64,000 nucleotides of DNA, taken from Bolinopsis microptera. Taxonomy: Eukaryota > Ctenophora > Tentaculata > Lobata > Bolinopsidae. Shown here in pieces: positions 23,101 to 31,700 of this stretch. Every line of letters begins with the position of its first letter. Within the stretch, counting starts at the first letter, position 1. The DNA is taken from NCBI RefSeq assembly GCF_026151205.1, contig NC_087076.1, positions 2,999,902 to 3,063,901 on the forward strand. The letters are read 5' to 3'. The notes below the pieces were generated by a model. That model made no database searches. It was not told the DNA's origin and worked only from the letters and a program-made list of their open reading frames with translations. The position numbers and the translations under genes were made by a program.

Positions 23101-23970
23101 ATCTACTATGTTTCAGACCAAGGAATGATAATTAGACAACTGCAGTTAAATAAGTCACACAAAATGTGACATTTGAACCATTATAGTGCCTAACAACAAT
23201 AGATTTTCTTTCTGAGCAGTGCATATGGGAGTATGGGTTACGCGGCTAATGTTCAGAACTTCTGAACGTGCTAGGTTAATAGATGTCAAAATTAAGCCAC
23301 TATCGTCAAAAACGCTATTATTTTTGTTTACCAATATCCTCAAACTCAAATGAACGTGTCCATATATAACAGTAAAATTTTAATTTCCATCTTATCCCTG
23401 TTTTGTTTCCTATCCTTTGGTATAAATGTCTCTCAGTGTTACTGTGGAGTGTGGTAGTATTCAAAATTATTATATTATATTATATTAACTTATGTCCAGT
23501 TGATTATAAAATTAAGCAATACCCAGTAACCCCTGCAGAGTGCGTATAATATGACGTGGTTGGTGCCCGACACGATGCACCAGTTGTACAAAACATTCCA
23601 ACAAGACCGAGGATTCTTCGAGAAGACCTTCTGGAAGTTAGTTTCCTTTTAGATATCCCTGATAACACAGGTGTTGTACTTTTAAATGTATCTCTGGCAG
23701 TCAAGCTTGCACTATTCTAAAAACCTATAGCCGTAAAAACTAGTTAATATTTCTTCTTCGATGTCGATAATTTGCATTAAATGACAGTTTATTTTCAAAT
23801 TGTTCGGCAGGTTTAAATTCCACGACCAGCCCAACATGCCTTGTGATGATAATTGCTACAGAAACAATCTCTGTGAGATGATAACTGGTAGATCACGCGA
23901 TCCAAATATTTGCAAAGATATTTCTCTCGATAAACAAGAGGAATTCTTCCTGCGACATAACATGTGCTGA
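8116..23970 (+). CDS. SMPD1: acid sphingomyelinase (sphingomyelin phosphodiesterase), 10 exons
   Basis: The exons join in phase to 588 residues: 8116-8258, 8436-8568, 8829-9129, 9304-9586, 17774-17887, 18030-18281, 18409-18578, 21266-21378, 23539-23636 and 23811-23970 (stop). Exon 1 gives a signal peptide (MLLAVLCLCFFSSTA). Exons 2-3 encode a saposin-B domain (KCVACEVFVETL, KACIIL, VCSYITEEF). The metallophosphatase follows with its metal motifs in order: SDVHID, WTGDIPAHD, GNHESSP, LGHIPTG and MGHTHQDHF. The C-terminal cysteine-containing helical domain ends at stop 23970. The enzyme cleaves sphingomyelin to ceramide and phosphocholine in lysosomes or when secreted. Human SMPD1 is slightly longer (about 630). 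Introns 4 and 8 are swollen by transposons, and intron 7 holds an antisense channel gene. Orthology to SMPD1 rather than an SMPDL3 paralogue rests on the saposin domain. Confidence 0.92.
10732..12357 (+). CDS. LINE ORF2 N-terminal part, APE endonuclease
   Basis: The 541-residue frame opens with a short cysteine-rich stretch (MCCECASSAEERYC). An apurinic-endonuclease fold follows: MIGLAETNT, the YRPPNG block, NLLGDFNSN and, near residue 285, a terminal histidine in place of SDH (GEHAPIF). After this comes the linker that precedes reverse transcriptase. The frame ends at KASDIPI. The next residues expected of the protein (SVVKKSS...) continue in another frame, so a single small indel near 12352 separates the two frames. 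Confidence 0.85.
   Translation: MCCECASSAEERYCPFPSDEESIDSDRFYDNRNQEDALIASYAHVLESCRRYSKLEFLNAIKQLNSSKKSMLSTLFYNIDGNASNFDSFLIELKSIGHSFDMIGLAETNTDPAQQGLYQIPAYTGFYHETLAGKKKGTGVALYVSDHLNTVVLENVSHCTTNIESLFVETTDSAGCKIVHGVIYRPPNGCFDSFCETLELLAKQLNGKTVNLLGDFNSNILNISTSSQLFEDTLYRNGFYPTISIATHFRQNCKCSCIDNILTNKIENIVLSGVIEERLGEHAPIFTFTSVETPRNTEPQKHVRYYDYSSSKLKSFVSELEVRVNQLTPSTKFDEFTACFDQTLDKHCKLEVPKVTKRTPKLNPWITDSIIQSVERKHELRKEWSDTVTNKNPGGNFLLYQVFSDYRRMLKAIIKAAKRWHYCNEIVNNCENSKKTWQIINELRGKKKRQTKPPFIIDNQRIVDRRAIANGFNAWFVSIAPTLNETLHNLSDGLPILPMKTFYDFLNPRNEKNIRLEDCSPNEILKIISEFENGKASDIPI
12420..13949 (+). CDS. LINE ORF2 C-terminal part, reverse transcriptase
   Basis: This 509-residue frame holds YRPISTLSVFGK, IDLSKAFDTIDH, GVPQGSILGPLLF and the catalytic FADDTNIF, then SKCCYIHF, AKFLGVIID and the LSYCISVWG block of the CR1/Jockey group. 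Its upstream continuation is the endonuclease frame ending at 12357, so the ATG at 12420 is internal. One disrupting indel in about 3.2 kb of coding sequence suggests a young copy. Confidence 0.88.
   Translation: MTKGIFPDVLKTGKITPVYKKGNPEEIENYRPISTLSVFGKIFEKLIYSRIYGFVSSQGVISKTQFGFRKSHSTSHAVNYSVNLITKSLKLKNHVLGIFIDLSKAFDTIDHSTLLIKLEGCGVRGVANNLIKSYLTNRQQYTEVVGEKSDTLSIRFGVPQGSILGPLLFLLYMNDITNSSKLGSFVTFADDTNIFVVGKTKREAYERGNELLSSLKSYMRANKLHINMSKCCYIHFKPTMAGSKLETLSHPEVVLTIDNFPIKKVSSAKFLGVIIDENLSWEDHIKALKRTLNHSTSTLCRLRCSLPEFLHQQLYYTLFESHLSYCISVWGGAAKQRISSLFTAQKYCLRVLFGDRLAYLDKFKTCARTRPIGHQKLDQKFFIKEHTKPIFKHNNILAIQNLYTYHSYLELYKIMKFRAPISLHEGYTCSSRKPCLLICQADPPDNHNTRSTKIFNILTPKFRMTDFTTSVMCLRGKLKRALLTNQHNHALLDWTVKDFDCANLISQTL
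15700..17690. mobile_element. E3: TA-flanked DNA transposon abutting E2 copy A
   Basis: The termini TGGGCAATTTCACG at 15700 and the complement of GAAATTGCCCA ending at 17690 are flanked by TA (15698-15699 and 17691-17692). Only the dinucleotide TA separates it from E2 copy A. The interior repeats a TGTAAAGTAAATTACA-like motif at about 15712, 15888, 16077, 16098, 16940, 17131, 17150, 17163 and 17322. A 588-bp MITE is inserted at 16233-16820. No transposase is seen; without the MITE the element is about 1.4 kb. Confidence 0.7.
16233..16820. mobile_element. MITE with about 195-bp inverted repeats and TTAA flanks
   Basis: The arms match over about 195 bp (GGGGGCCGGGGGGGCCTTCA... against the complement of the right end), ending in the shared GTAATTGTATTGCGCGAGCG. 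TTAA abuts the G-run at both ends, the signature of piggyBac-type insertion. The next four bases (CCAA and TTGG) are also complementary, so the empty site would be the palindrome CCAATTAATTGG. It is non-coding and sits inside E3. Confidence 0.75.
18986..20548 (-). CDS. DEG/ENaC-family sodium channel subunit, antisense in SMPD1 intron 7
   Basis: The 520-residue single-exon frame shows transmembrane helix 1 at about residues 21-42, LPALTICSS just after it, a large cysteine-rich extracellular domain (RECWQRQAVEAMIHKCACIPIYF, then FERCPEPCQYNEW) and a second transmembrane segment, FGGTVDLFIGFSFFTILQLIEI. The GFS in that segment is the G-x-S selectivity-filter motif. Family members form trimeric amiloride-sensitive channels gated by peptides, acid or force; closest by feel to cnidarian HyNaC-type subunits. 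The N-terminus before helix 1 is short and lacks the usual HG motif, so a further 5' exon is likely. A candidate with a GTGAGG donor lies at about 20617-20735 on the same strand but its coding frame is unclear. The gene sits entirely within an SMPD1 intron on the opposite strand. Confidence 0.9.
   Translation of the reverse strand: MNMKRLPQVLRQKRRPRICRILWAIVVGALFIMTIYMVYSLLRAYFKYDSYNQSSTLWKDNVTLPALTICSSNYINYTSMREAMEREDQVEVLEAFDQAMGLLERYDGVGNLSELFDANKEVFKKVVKYEVERGSLQMKFSLDIKTMVTGTPHYFFESIGRNVTDVKESINPTELGMCLDINEDGLLQQSIGGSRGGFSINLNTNLRDYLPTTSSHGLIIFIRDQDENVMMNQGGYFISPGTETFVKLKAKSAKRLGPPHGTCKNVENIYSKRNAKYESIRECWQRQAVEAMIHKCACIPIYFAGKMWFQNKTHILDEFIEIIKPIRAQDYYQSYYDGTTETVNKTFFKESGPSTTEDNMTSEIDQIKKLFINAPFYKYTCALIHERACSVLVNNMIRKRTVKFERCPEPCQYNEWEAVVTSSPFPSTRQYFNMFLRSVEMPTYEHAKDNIARLHVYYDDIRVQDTQQKPAYQPHNLLAEFGGTVDLFIGFSFFTILQLIEIMIAACVLKCRGRKEEEKV
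21206..21260 (+). repeat. tandem TGTGGTAACT repeat at an SMPD1 splice acceptor
   Basis: Four to five copies of an 11-bp unit (TGTGGTAACTT) lie immediately before the AG at 21264-21265 that opens SMPD1 exon 8. They occupy the place of the usual pyrimidine tract. The rest of 20549-21205 shows only the possible 5' exon of the antisense channel. Confidence 0.8.
21425..23362. mobile_element. E2 copy B: intact-looking 1.94-kb transposon in SMPD1 intron 8, inverted relative to copy A
   Basis: Its TGGACACG...CGTGTCCA termini and TA flanks match copy A. Its right end in reverse complement equals the left end of copy A, so the two copies lie in opposite orientation 6 kb apart in one gene. GTTAACTTTGTCACA-like motifs occur at about 21493, 21560, 21651, 21805, 21963, 22123, 22168, 22311, 22471, 22632, 22725, 22850 and 23013. 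No ORF of note. Outside the TA, about 21 bp on each side are perfect reverse complements (TATAACAGTAAAATTTTAAT). Confidence 0.88.
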
Positions 23971-24779
23971 AACAATGCTCACAGTTGGAATAAGGGGTTA
24001 AAGTTGGTTTTACTGCTGAAACTCATAACATGTTAACAACAAAATGGAATGGAATGTGAGTGACCTGCCTCTGTAATCTGGAGTCAGTCAAATGAAAACC
24101 AAAAACAGACCAGAATCTTTATTGTAATAACGTGTCCCTGCAGTTAAGAGATTCTGTTGGAATCTACATGATTCTATTGAAAATCATTTTTACATTGTTT
24201 GAATGTTTGATTTTACTTTGATTCCCATACCAGAAGATAATTTATTTAATTGATTTTATGTTTATTTTTGTAATGATAATCGTGTTTTTACAGAAAATTT
24301 CTCAGTGTTTGTTCTTTGTATCGCTCTGTGTTTTTATCTTGCTCGGTCTTGCTATATTTTTATGTTTGCTTAATTGTTTTTATTGGTAGTACTTGACTAA
24401 TTATTGAAAAACTGTGTTATTCACTGCTTCCATGTCGATAACAGAACAGAAATTACTTTTCTTCAAGTTAAATTAAAAGATAGAGCATAATTATAATACG
24501 TAATAAGTCCAGAATAGACTGTCACTGTTACACTTACACTTATTGACTGTAACATTGTGTCACTTTAACGCCCAGTGGCTATAACTTTTCTTTGTGATGA
24601 TCAGAAAAATCTAATCACAAGAATATGACCGAATAACATTAAAATAGCATTCAGCTTTTAAATAAACATCGTCTAAATCATTGTTATTTGATACAATGAG
24701 AATATAATTAAGAAGGACTGTTTCTACTCAGCGTCCGATTCAGCTTCATTAGTTAATATGATTTCTGGGTGTACACTGT
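23971..24779 (+). other. SMPD1 3' flank
   Basis: AT-rich and non-coding. AATAAA at about 24660 is a possible distal polyadenylation signal. Nothing else is recognised. Confidence 0.4.
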
Positions 24780-25645
24780 ACGTGGTATGATGGTTATACG
24801 GGTGAAATCATGTGGAGTTGGACTTTCTGTACCAAACTTTACCAAGGTGCAATATTTGGTACCAAGGCATTTATCTTAAGATCTTGTTGATCAATTTTCT
24901 TTAAACTTTTTAGATAGTAAAATAACTATAATAGAAACAATCTGTGCGATTTTGGGCGAATTTCTATGTGCCAAACTTGAGATATCACTTAAAACACAAG
25001 AAAATATCTCCAAACTGATTGTTCCTATTTTTATCTAGACACTTATTTTACTTCGGAGTATTCCAACAGCCATATTGTTACACAAGTGCAACCAGCCAAT
25101 TACAGGAAGCCGAAGGATTTGTTTTTAGCCAGTGACGGTTAAGGTAGTGTGTACCATACTTTCTTCGCCCGAGACTTTGCTGCAATGTGCAGCTCCTCAT
25201 TTAACCCTCACACCCGATTTCTCGAGTATTCGGCTGAGTACACCGGGGGGCTGCATAGACCACTCACGATCCTTAGCTGAATGTCAACATCACTCACCCC
25301 ACGACCAGGCAGGCAGTGGGATTTGAACCCGCAACCTCACGATTGCAAAGCTGGCTAACCAACTGCGCTACCTGGCCTTATAGGGGAAATTTCCTTGTGT
25401 TTGAAGTGATATCTCAAGTTTGGCACATAGAAATTCGCCCAACCTCGCACAGATTATTCCTATTATAATTATCTTACTACCTGAAAAGTTGCATGAAATT
25501 TGTATTTCTATGTTATTTTTTAGAACACTCAATTTTCGACCATTTTATTTGGTACAGTTTTGTAGAAAGTCCTGATCATGTGATGTACAATGTACAATGT
25601 ACCCGTACGGCGCGGCATACATACCTGTTCATTTCTGGTTCAACA
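24780..25645. mobile_element. fold-back element interrupted by a SINE, upstream of the Tudor gene
   Basis: Left arm about 24780-25012 and right arm about 25385-25640 are diverged reverse complements. They are strongest over GGGCGAATTTCTATGTGCCA with AACTTGAGATATCACTT (24955-24990 against 25398-25445) and weaker outward (GGACTTTCT, TTTGGTAC). The centre is filled by the SINE at about 25050-25377. The right arm ends about 90 bp before the Tudor gene ATG, so the element forms its proximal upstream region. Confidence 0.7.
25050..25377 (-). mobile_element. tRNA-derived SINE, copy 2
   Basis: Read on the - strand it starts GGCCAGGTAGCGCAGTTGGT (A-box like) and continues to GGGTTCAAATCCCACTGCC (B-box like). 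A body then matches the copy at 45343 (CGAGAAATCGGGTGTGAGGG and CTCGGGCGAAGAAAG). Pol III transcription from the internal boxes is expected of the class. Confidence 0.88.
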
Positions 25646-25731
25646 TGAATAAAACATGTTTGTGAATTATAGCATATAGCCGTGTCTCAAATAATTATTA
25701 CTGATTGTTAATGTAACACCTTCCAATAGCT

Positions 25732-28700
25732 ATGGATAAAAAGAAGTTAAAACAATTGCAGTCAATCATTATAAAAGACCTCGAATCACTAGAAGATGAG
25801 GCTGAAAAACTTAAGAATCCAGAGGGCGATGATATTGACAGAGTTTTCCAAATGTTGAGACTCAAATTGGAGGAAAGGTAAGTGCATACTATTACTTTGT
25901 AGTCTGTTGTTTTTTGCTTAAACCTGCTAAATTTCTTCGACAATGAAATTACTTCTCACATGAAGAAAATGTTAAGAAATGTTGATTGATCTGAAAAGGA
26001 TTTGTTTATAAATTTCAAAAAAGCAGCTCCCAACTTTTCCAGCTTCTAGTCTTGAATCTACACATTCATTGACGACAAAATATGTAACCTAGCTTTTAGT
26101 GATGAGGTGGATCATAACACATTTTATATTATTTCTGACCCAAATTCCGAGCCAAATTGTTGGTGCCTACTGATGTTTACATTAATTCAGGTATAAGGCC
26201 CTGAAAGAGCAACAGATTGATGGAGCTTCACACTCCTCAGTTATAAATGACCTCAACAGATTAAAAAAGGAGGCAATGTCAAGCAGTGCATCTCAAGGGG
26301 TCTTGAAAGGGGTTAGATTTATTTAAACCCTTATTCCGTCTATTGATTTTCTTACCCTCTTATTTCTTAATGTTTTATTATCAAAATGTCTTAATTTCTA
26401 GATTGAGTAGTTGAATTAGAATAAATTACCATTTTCTCAACAATAGGTGCACAAAGCAGTGAACGAACTGAAGACAACAGTACTGTTTGCCTCGCCACCT
26501 CCTAAAATAAATACAGACTCCATAATCAGTGCTATAGACCACATCGGTGTCGAAAGTAAGGTCTTCTTCAGTCTCCCATGTTTTTATCTTCAACAAATCT
26601 TCTTATTAGTCAATTGTTTTGCGAGTTTTTACCCAGTGGCGGATCTTTGTTTACTAAGCGCAAGAATTGACCAAGTTTTTCAACTTTCACAATTAAGTGT
26701 CTTAAAACTACAGGTGATTCCGAGGATACAGATGAAAATATCCAGCTCCCAGACTCTCCCCAAGATGGTGACCTGTATAGCTCATCTCCGGAGGATACAG
26801 TAGAACCTGTAGTTCCTTTCAAATCATACTCCAACAACAGACAGAATTCACAATCTTCTGCTAAGAAAACCTCTGACTCAGAGAGGTCAGTACAGCGAAG
26901 TGGTGACTATGGAAGAGCACCTACACGGAACTTATCCGAAGAAAGGCAAGAGGAGTGTGATACCAGATCCTTCTCTTCACATCACAGCTCATTGCAAAGT
27001 TCAAAAAGACCCGATCCCACTCACAAACAGGTTTGAGCAGTAAAGTTCGACAAATGTTCAGAGTTTGACTGTCAGTCTTAAACGTAGGGCGCTAAATTAA
27101 GTGACATCCTAACTATGAAAGCCAAGTGGTTTTCGCGCGCTCAAATGTTTTGCAAATTCAATTAATTAATTTATTTTTTTTAATAAAATTATTCAAACAA
27201 TATACACATAATATAGCAATGACCCTATATAAAATCAACCCTTTAAGAATTCAAAAAATTCCCTTAACAATCAAAAATTACCCTTGGCCTTGTGGCTCCA
27301 AGTTAAGATCTAGACTGTTTATATCAACAATGTTTTTTCTCGCACCTCTGTCTCCACGGAGAGATATCACTGTTGTTCTAAGGATTTCAAAGCGAAGGCG
27401 CTTTCTGATGTATCCTACAGCGTCTGAGTACCTCTGGCCAGTGTGGTACTCCATCTTACTGGCCAGTTTCTTGACCAGTCTCTCAGCTTCACCACCCATT
27501 CCACCAGAAGTCGAGAACACTAAAGGTGTGAAGCTTCCTTTCTCCACTTCAAGAACCCTTGCATTGTAACATCGCTTTTTCTCATTTTCATGGGACAGGT
27601 ACATTGCTGGTATCGATTTGCTTGCATTGGAGGGGGCTGGGGCATGAAATACCCTTACATCAAAAAATGCCCTCTCTGAAGCATTCCAAATCGATCTTGC
27701 AGAAATGTCCAGCCTGGCTTGGTCTCCTAGGACTGTTCCCTTTGGTAATTCTAGACCATCAACTGGTAGAAGAACTGGCTCAGTCTGCACATCCTTGCAT
27801 TTCACAGTTCTCATTAGTTCTGCAAAGGTGTCTCTCAGCGAGTTGTGCCGCAGTGACACATATCCACAAAGCTTGCAGATGAGCGCATGGTTTGCTGAGT
27901 ATTTCTGGCCACACGTACATGTCTTAGGGCAGTCCTTTAAGTTCAGGTTGTATCTGAGAGCTATTGCATCTGAGAACTGTTGTTTATTCATCAGATATCC
28001 ATACTCTTTTAAAGGTAGTGCTGTTAACCAAGCACTTGCCCCTTTCTCAGCCGCTAGTTGGAACATCAACTTTGCCAGTGGTGTTGACTCAAGCTCCTGG
28101 CATATTTCTGCTTGTTTTTGTCGATAGAAGAGATTTCGTTCAGTCGTTATCTCAGTTTTCACTTCTTTACTGTGTCTCCAGTCCTCTGTGTAGTTGTCTA
28201 TCTGCTTGAGAATAGCTTCTTTAAGGGGTTTTGTGGCTTTACATGAGAAATTGTACTCTCGGTCTGCCATTTCCATCATAACTGGTATACCCAATCCTCC
28301 ATATCTTGGTGGTAGAGCCATTATGTTCCTAAGTTCATCAGTGCAGCTAAACAGCCTGTTAATGATAGCTGGGATAAACTCATCACGTGTTACTTGTTCT
28401 AGAGGAGTGAGCCTATCTGCAACTCCTGGGGTAGTTCTGCACACATATCAATTAATTAATTGATATAATTTAATTCAGTGCCCGTTAACATCTTATTTGT
28501 ATGGTAAACTGTCAAAGTTCAAACCATGATATTCCGATAGATAATGAATGAACCCCTGAAAGTGTAACTGTTGCCTAACTCCCATAGGTAGACTTGATAT
28601 CTCCTAAAGATCTTCTCGGCCCGGGTGCATTCATTCAGCCGAAGGTGAGTAACGGAGACTGGAGATAATCTTAGTTTGGTGATTTAAGTTGATTCTCTGA

Positions 28701-31700
28701 TTATCTCTAATTATCGACTACAATCTTGATTTGCTGTGAGATTGCTGTACTATTGATAAATTTTGCCACAGCACCGAAACTGTTACGCTGGCTGACTGTA
28801 ATGACTTTTAACCTTTTTTTTTCCTTATTGGATATAAATTCGCTCAAAATTATCAATAGCCCTCAGCAACGTTAAAAACCCAAGCGTTCGAATCCCATCC
28901 TGGGCATGCCTCCATTTCCCGCCATCTGTCTGCCTATGGTAATCCACCAATCCTGCCCGGCCCAGTTCGGCAGCAACCAAGCCCAATACCTCCTAGGAGC
29001 CCGTCCCCTAGATTACATCGCTCTAGCACGCCACTCACACCTACCCAAATAGCTGCTGAGCTTTCCGCTGCTAAACAGCAATACCACTATTTCAATCCAG
29101 ATACTAATGTGAGGATAAGTTTGCTGCTTTCTACCTTCAGCTTGCGTTCTTTTTAAAAAATCATGCAACTGTTAAGTATAATTTGATTTAGGTATGAACC
29201 ATAATTTCGTTCAAATATTTCACTTTTAACCATTCTTAGAGTAAAATATTGCTGGATTAATCTTTCAATTTGTTTATTTTCTTTGATTTCAGACCATTGA
29301 ACTTACTGATACCAGTCTGACTCCCGACAGAAAGCCTCAGGTCAGTTTATCGTTACATCAAGATTATGAAATTTTACCATCAATTTTCATAATTATGCAA
29401 TTGTCATTATTATCAAAAGTTAAATGTTGATTTTTCGAAACCAAACATTTATTATTGTATAATATGCTCTTTATTCTTAGTCCCAATCAAGAATATCAAT
29501 GGAGGTATCTAGAACGCCAGTAAGGGAGCCCCTAGTACCTGAATACCAACCTCCAGAAAGAGTAGCAGCTGTTCCACCCCCTGGCAAAGGTCCTGTCATT
29601 CAGGACTTATGTTGGAACAAGAAAATACAGAGATATTTTACTGAAAGCAGTGAATATTCGAATCCTGCTAAAGAAAGCTGGGGATCTGTTGAAGGTTTGC
29701 TGAGTAACAGAGGAGGGGTCAGGGGAAACTTACTTTCTATAAATGAGGAGAGAAGTTTGGGAATAGGAAATACCGGAAATGTAACGATTTTTGCCAATAT
29801 CTGCGTATTCTGCTTCATATTCAATTCATTTTGCTTTTCAGAGCTCTACAGCCCGAGCCAGTTTTTCGTAAAGCCGAAGCAAGCGGATGGAAAGCGAGAC
29901 AATGTTCAGGTTAGAAGATTCTAGAAAATAACCTATTACGGACGGTAGACGGCAGATACTGTCGCATTTATATCGATTATTGTTAAATGACATTTTATGA
30001 TGTCAACCGTTCCAATTTTTACTACATTAACACAATAAATGTTTGTCAATATCTGAAAAGGAAGATCGTTATGTTACACATCTTTTGCCTTCAGATCGCT
30101 GTAGCTAACTATATTCATTCGAGTAATCTGCGGATTAACAAGTCACATTCTATTGGGAAGATGGTACTTTGTCAGTTTGTAGATGGCTTGTGGTACAGAG
30201 CATGTGTGGAGAGGACTCTTGCAGGTATGTAGTAGATACCAACTTAATAGGTTTTACTTTTACTGTCTGAAACCCTGAAGTGGGTTTCGACGGATGAAGA
30301 ATAACTATCAAAAATCATAAATAAGTTATTTCATATTGAAAGTTTATATATAGGTAGTCAGAAACTTTGTATAATTTGAAACATCAGAAGATGACCGATG
30401 CAGAAAACGAAATAATGGTTATCTGTGATTATCTGACTTGGTCACCAAGACCGCATATAATTATACAATTATTTTATTAACAGATAAACAATATGTCTCA
30501 ACATCCCAGAGCACAAGTATACGGTCCTGTTCGTTGATTACGGAAACCGCTGCGAAGATGTAAACTACGATAAGCTGCGAGATATGCCCGACGAGATCCT
30601 ATTAATGGAGCCCATGTGTGTACAACAATGCTACTTGTCGGGGATTATGCCGCCCGATCGAGGACGTTAGTTAGTTTTACATTAAAAACAGTTTTGCCCA
30701 TGAAACAAGCTTCACTGGTGAACAACGACTAAATTATCCAAAAGTAGATTGTTACTCAATGTCATGGTTTTTGATTTGACTTTAATATTAGTTTTAATTA
30801 TGACGACTTGTTAATTTTCAGAAGAATGGGAATCATCGACTGTAGAAGCTCTGTGGGACCTGGTATCGAATAAGATGCTTATAATAAGAGTGCTGGAAAC
30901 AACCAACCAAGTTTATGGAGTTGTTCTAGAGTTGCAGGAAGGGAATCTCCTAATTAATATCAACAATAAGCTTGTTGAGATGCAACTAGCCATAAAGTAT
31001 CAAGGTAATGACAATTGCTGTGCAATATTTCTTGAATACTGTTTGAATTCATCTTCTTTACTTTGCTCTAGAAGAATAACTTTTGGTACTAACTTGGTTG
31101 TTTCAAAAATCGTGTTAAAATGATAGGACACAGTAACCATCTAACCATCTAATTTCAGTTGAGTCAACAGAGCCAATGAAGGAGTTGTGCACCTCGCCAA
31201 CACGTTTCGCTCCTCGCTCCTTTCCGGACACCAATCCAACTTCAACAGCTTTCCAGAGTACCAGATCAGCCTCTCCATCCACCAATCCACCACCACGCAG
31301 AGGTCGGAACCGTTCACCACCTCCCTCTACTCAGCGTCCCCACCAGGGTTTAACCCGAACCCCACTCTATCCAGCTCAACCACTCCATCCAACGCACATT
31401 CCAGCCAGTACAAGTCATGTTGCACGCACACCAAATAACCGACATCCTGTACCCTCAGATGATTCTGAGGACGATTCCTTTTCACCACCCTCAGTAGGAC
31501 GACCTCCTTCTATCGGGAGTGGTCCTCAACCAGTCTCTAGAACCATCAACTCTCCTGCACCTCCCTTCTCATTCGGGGACACTAGTGCTAAGGGAAGAGG
31601 CAATGTGTTTGGGAACGCTCCTCTGGGTGGAGACAACTTCAGGTTCGGGTAGATCTATTACAATATTATGATCATGTTCATTGTTTTGTTGTTGTTCGGA

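Noticed and set aside
27559-28463. Several + strand ORFs overlapping the reverse-transcriptase relic
   Set aside because: They are antisense shadows of a longer frame with recognisable domain content.
31187-31438. Second ORF over Tudor exon 13
   Set aside because: It is an alternative frame of proline/serine-rich coding sequence; the in-phase frame matches both neighbouring exons.
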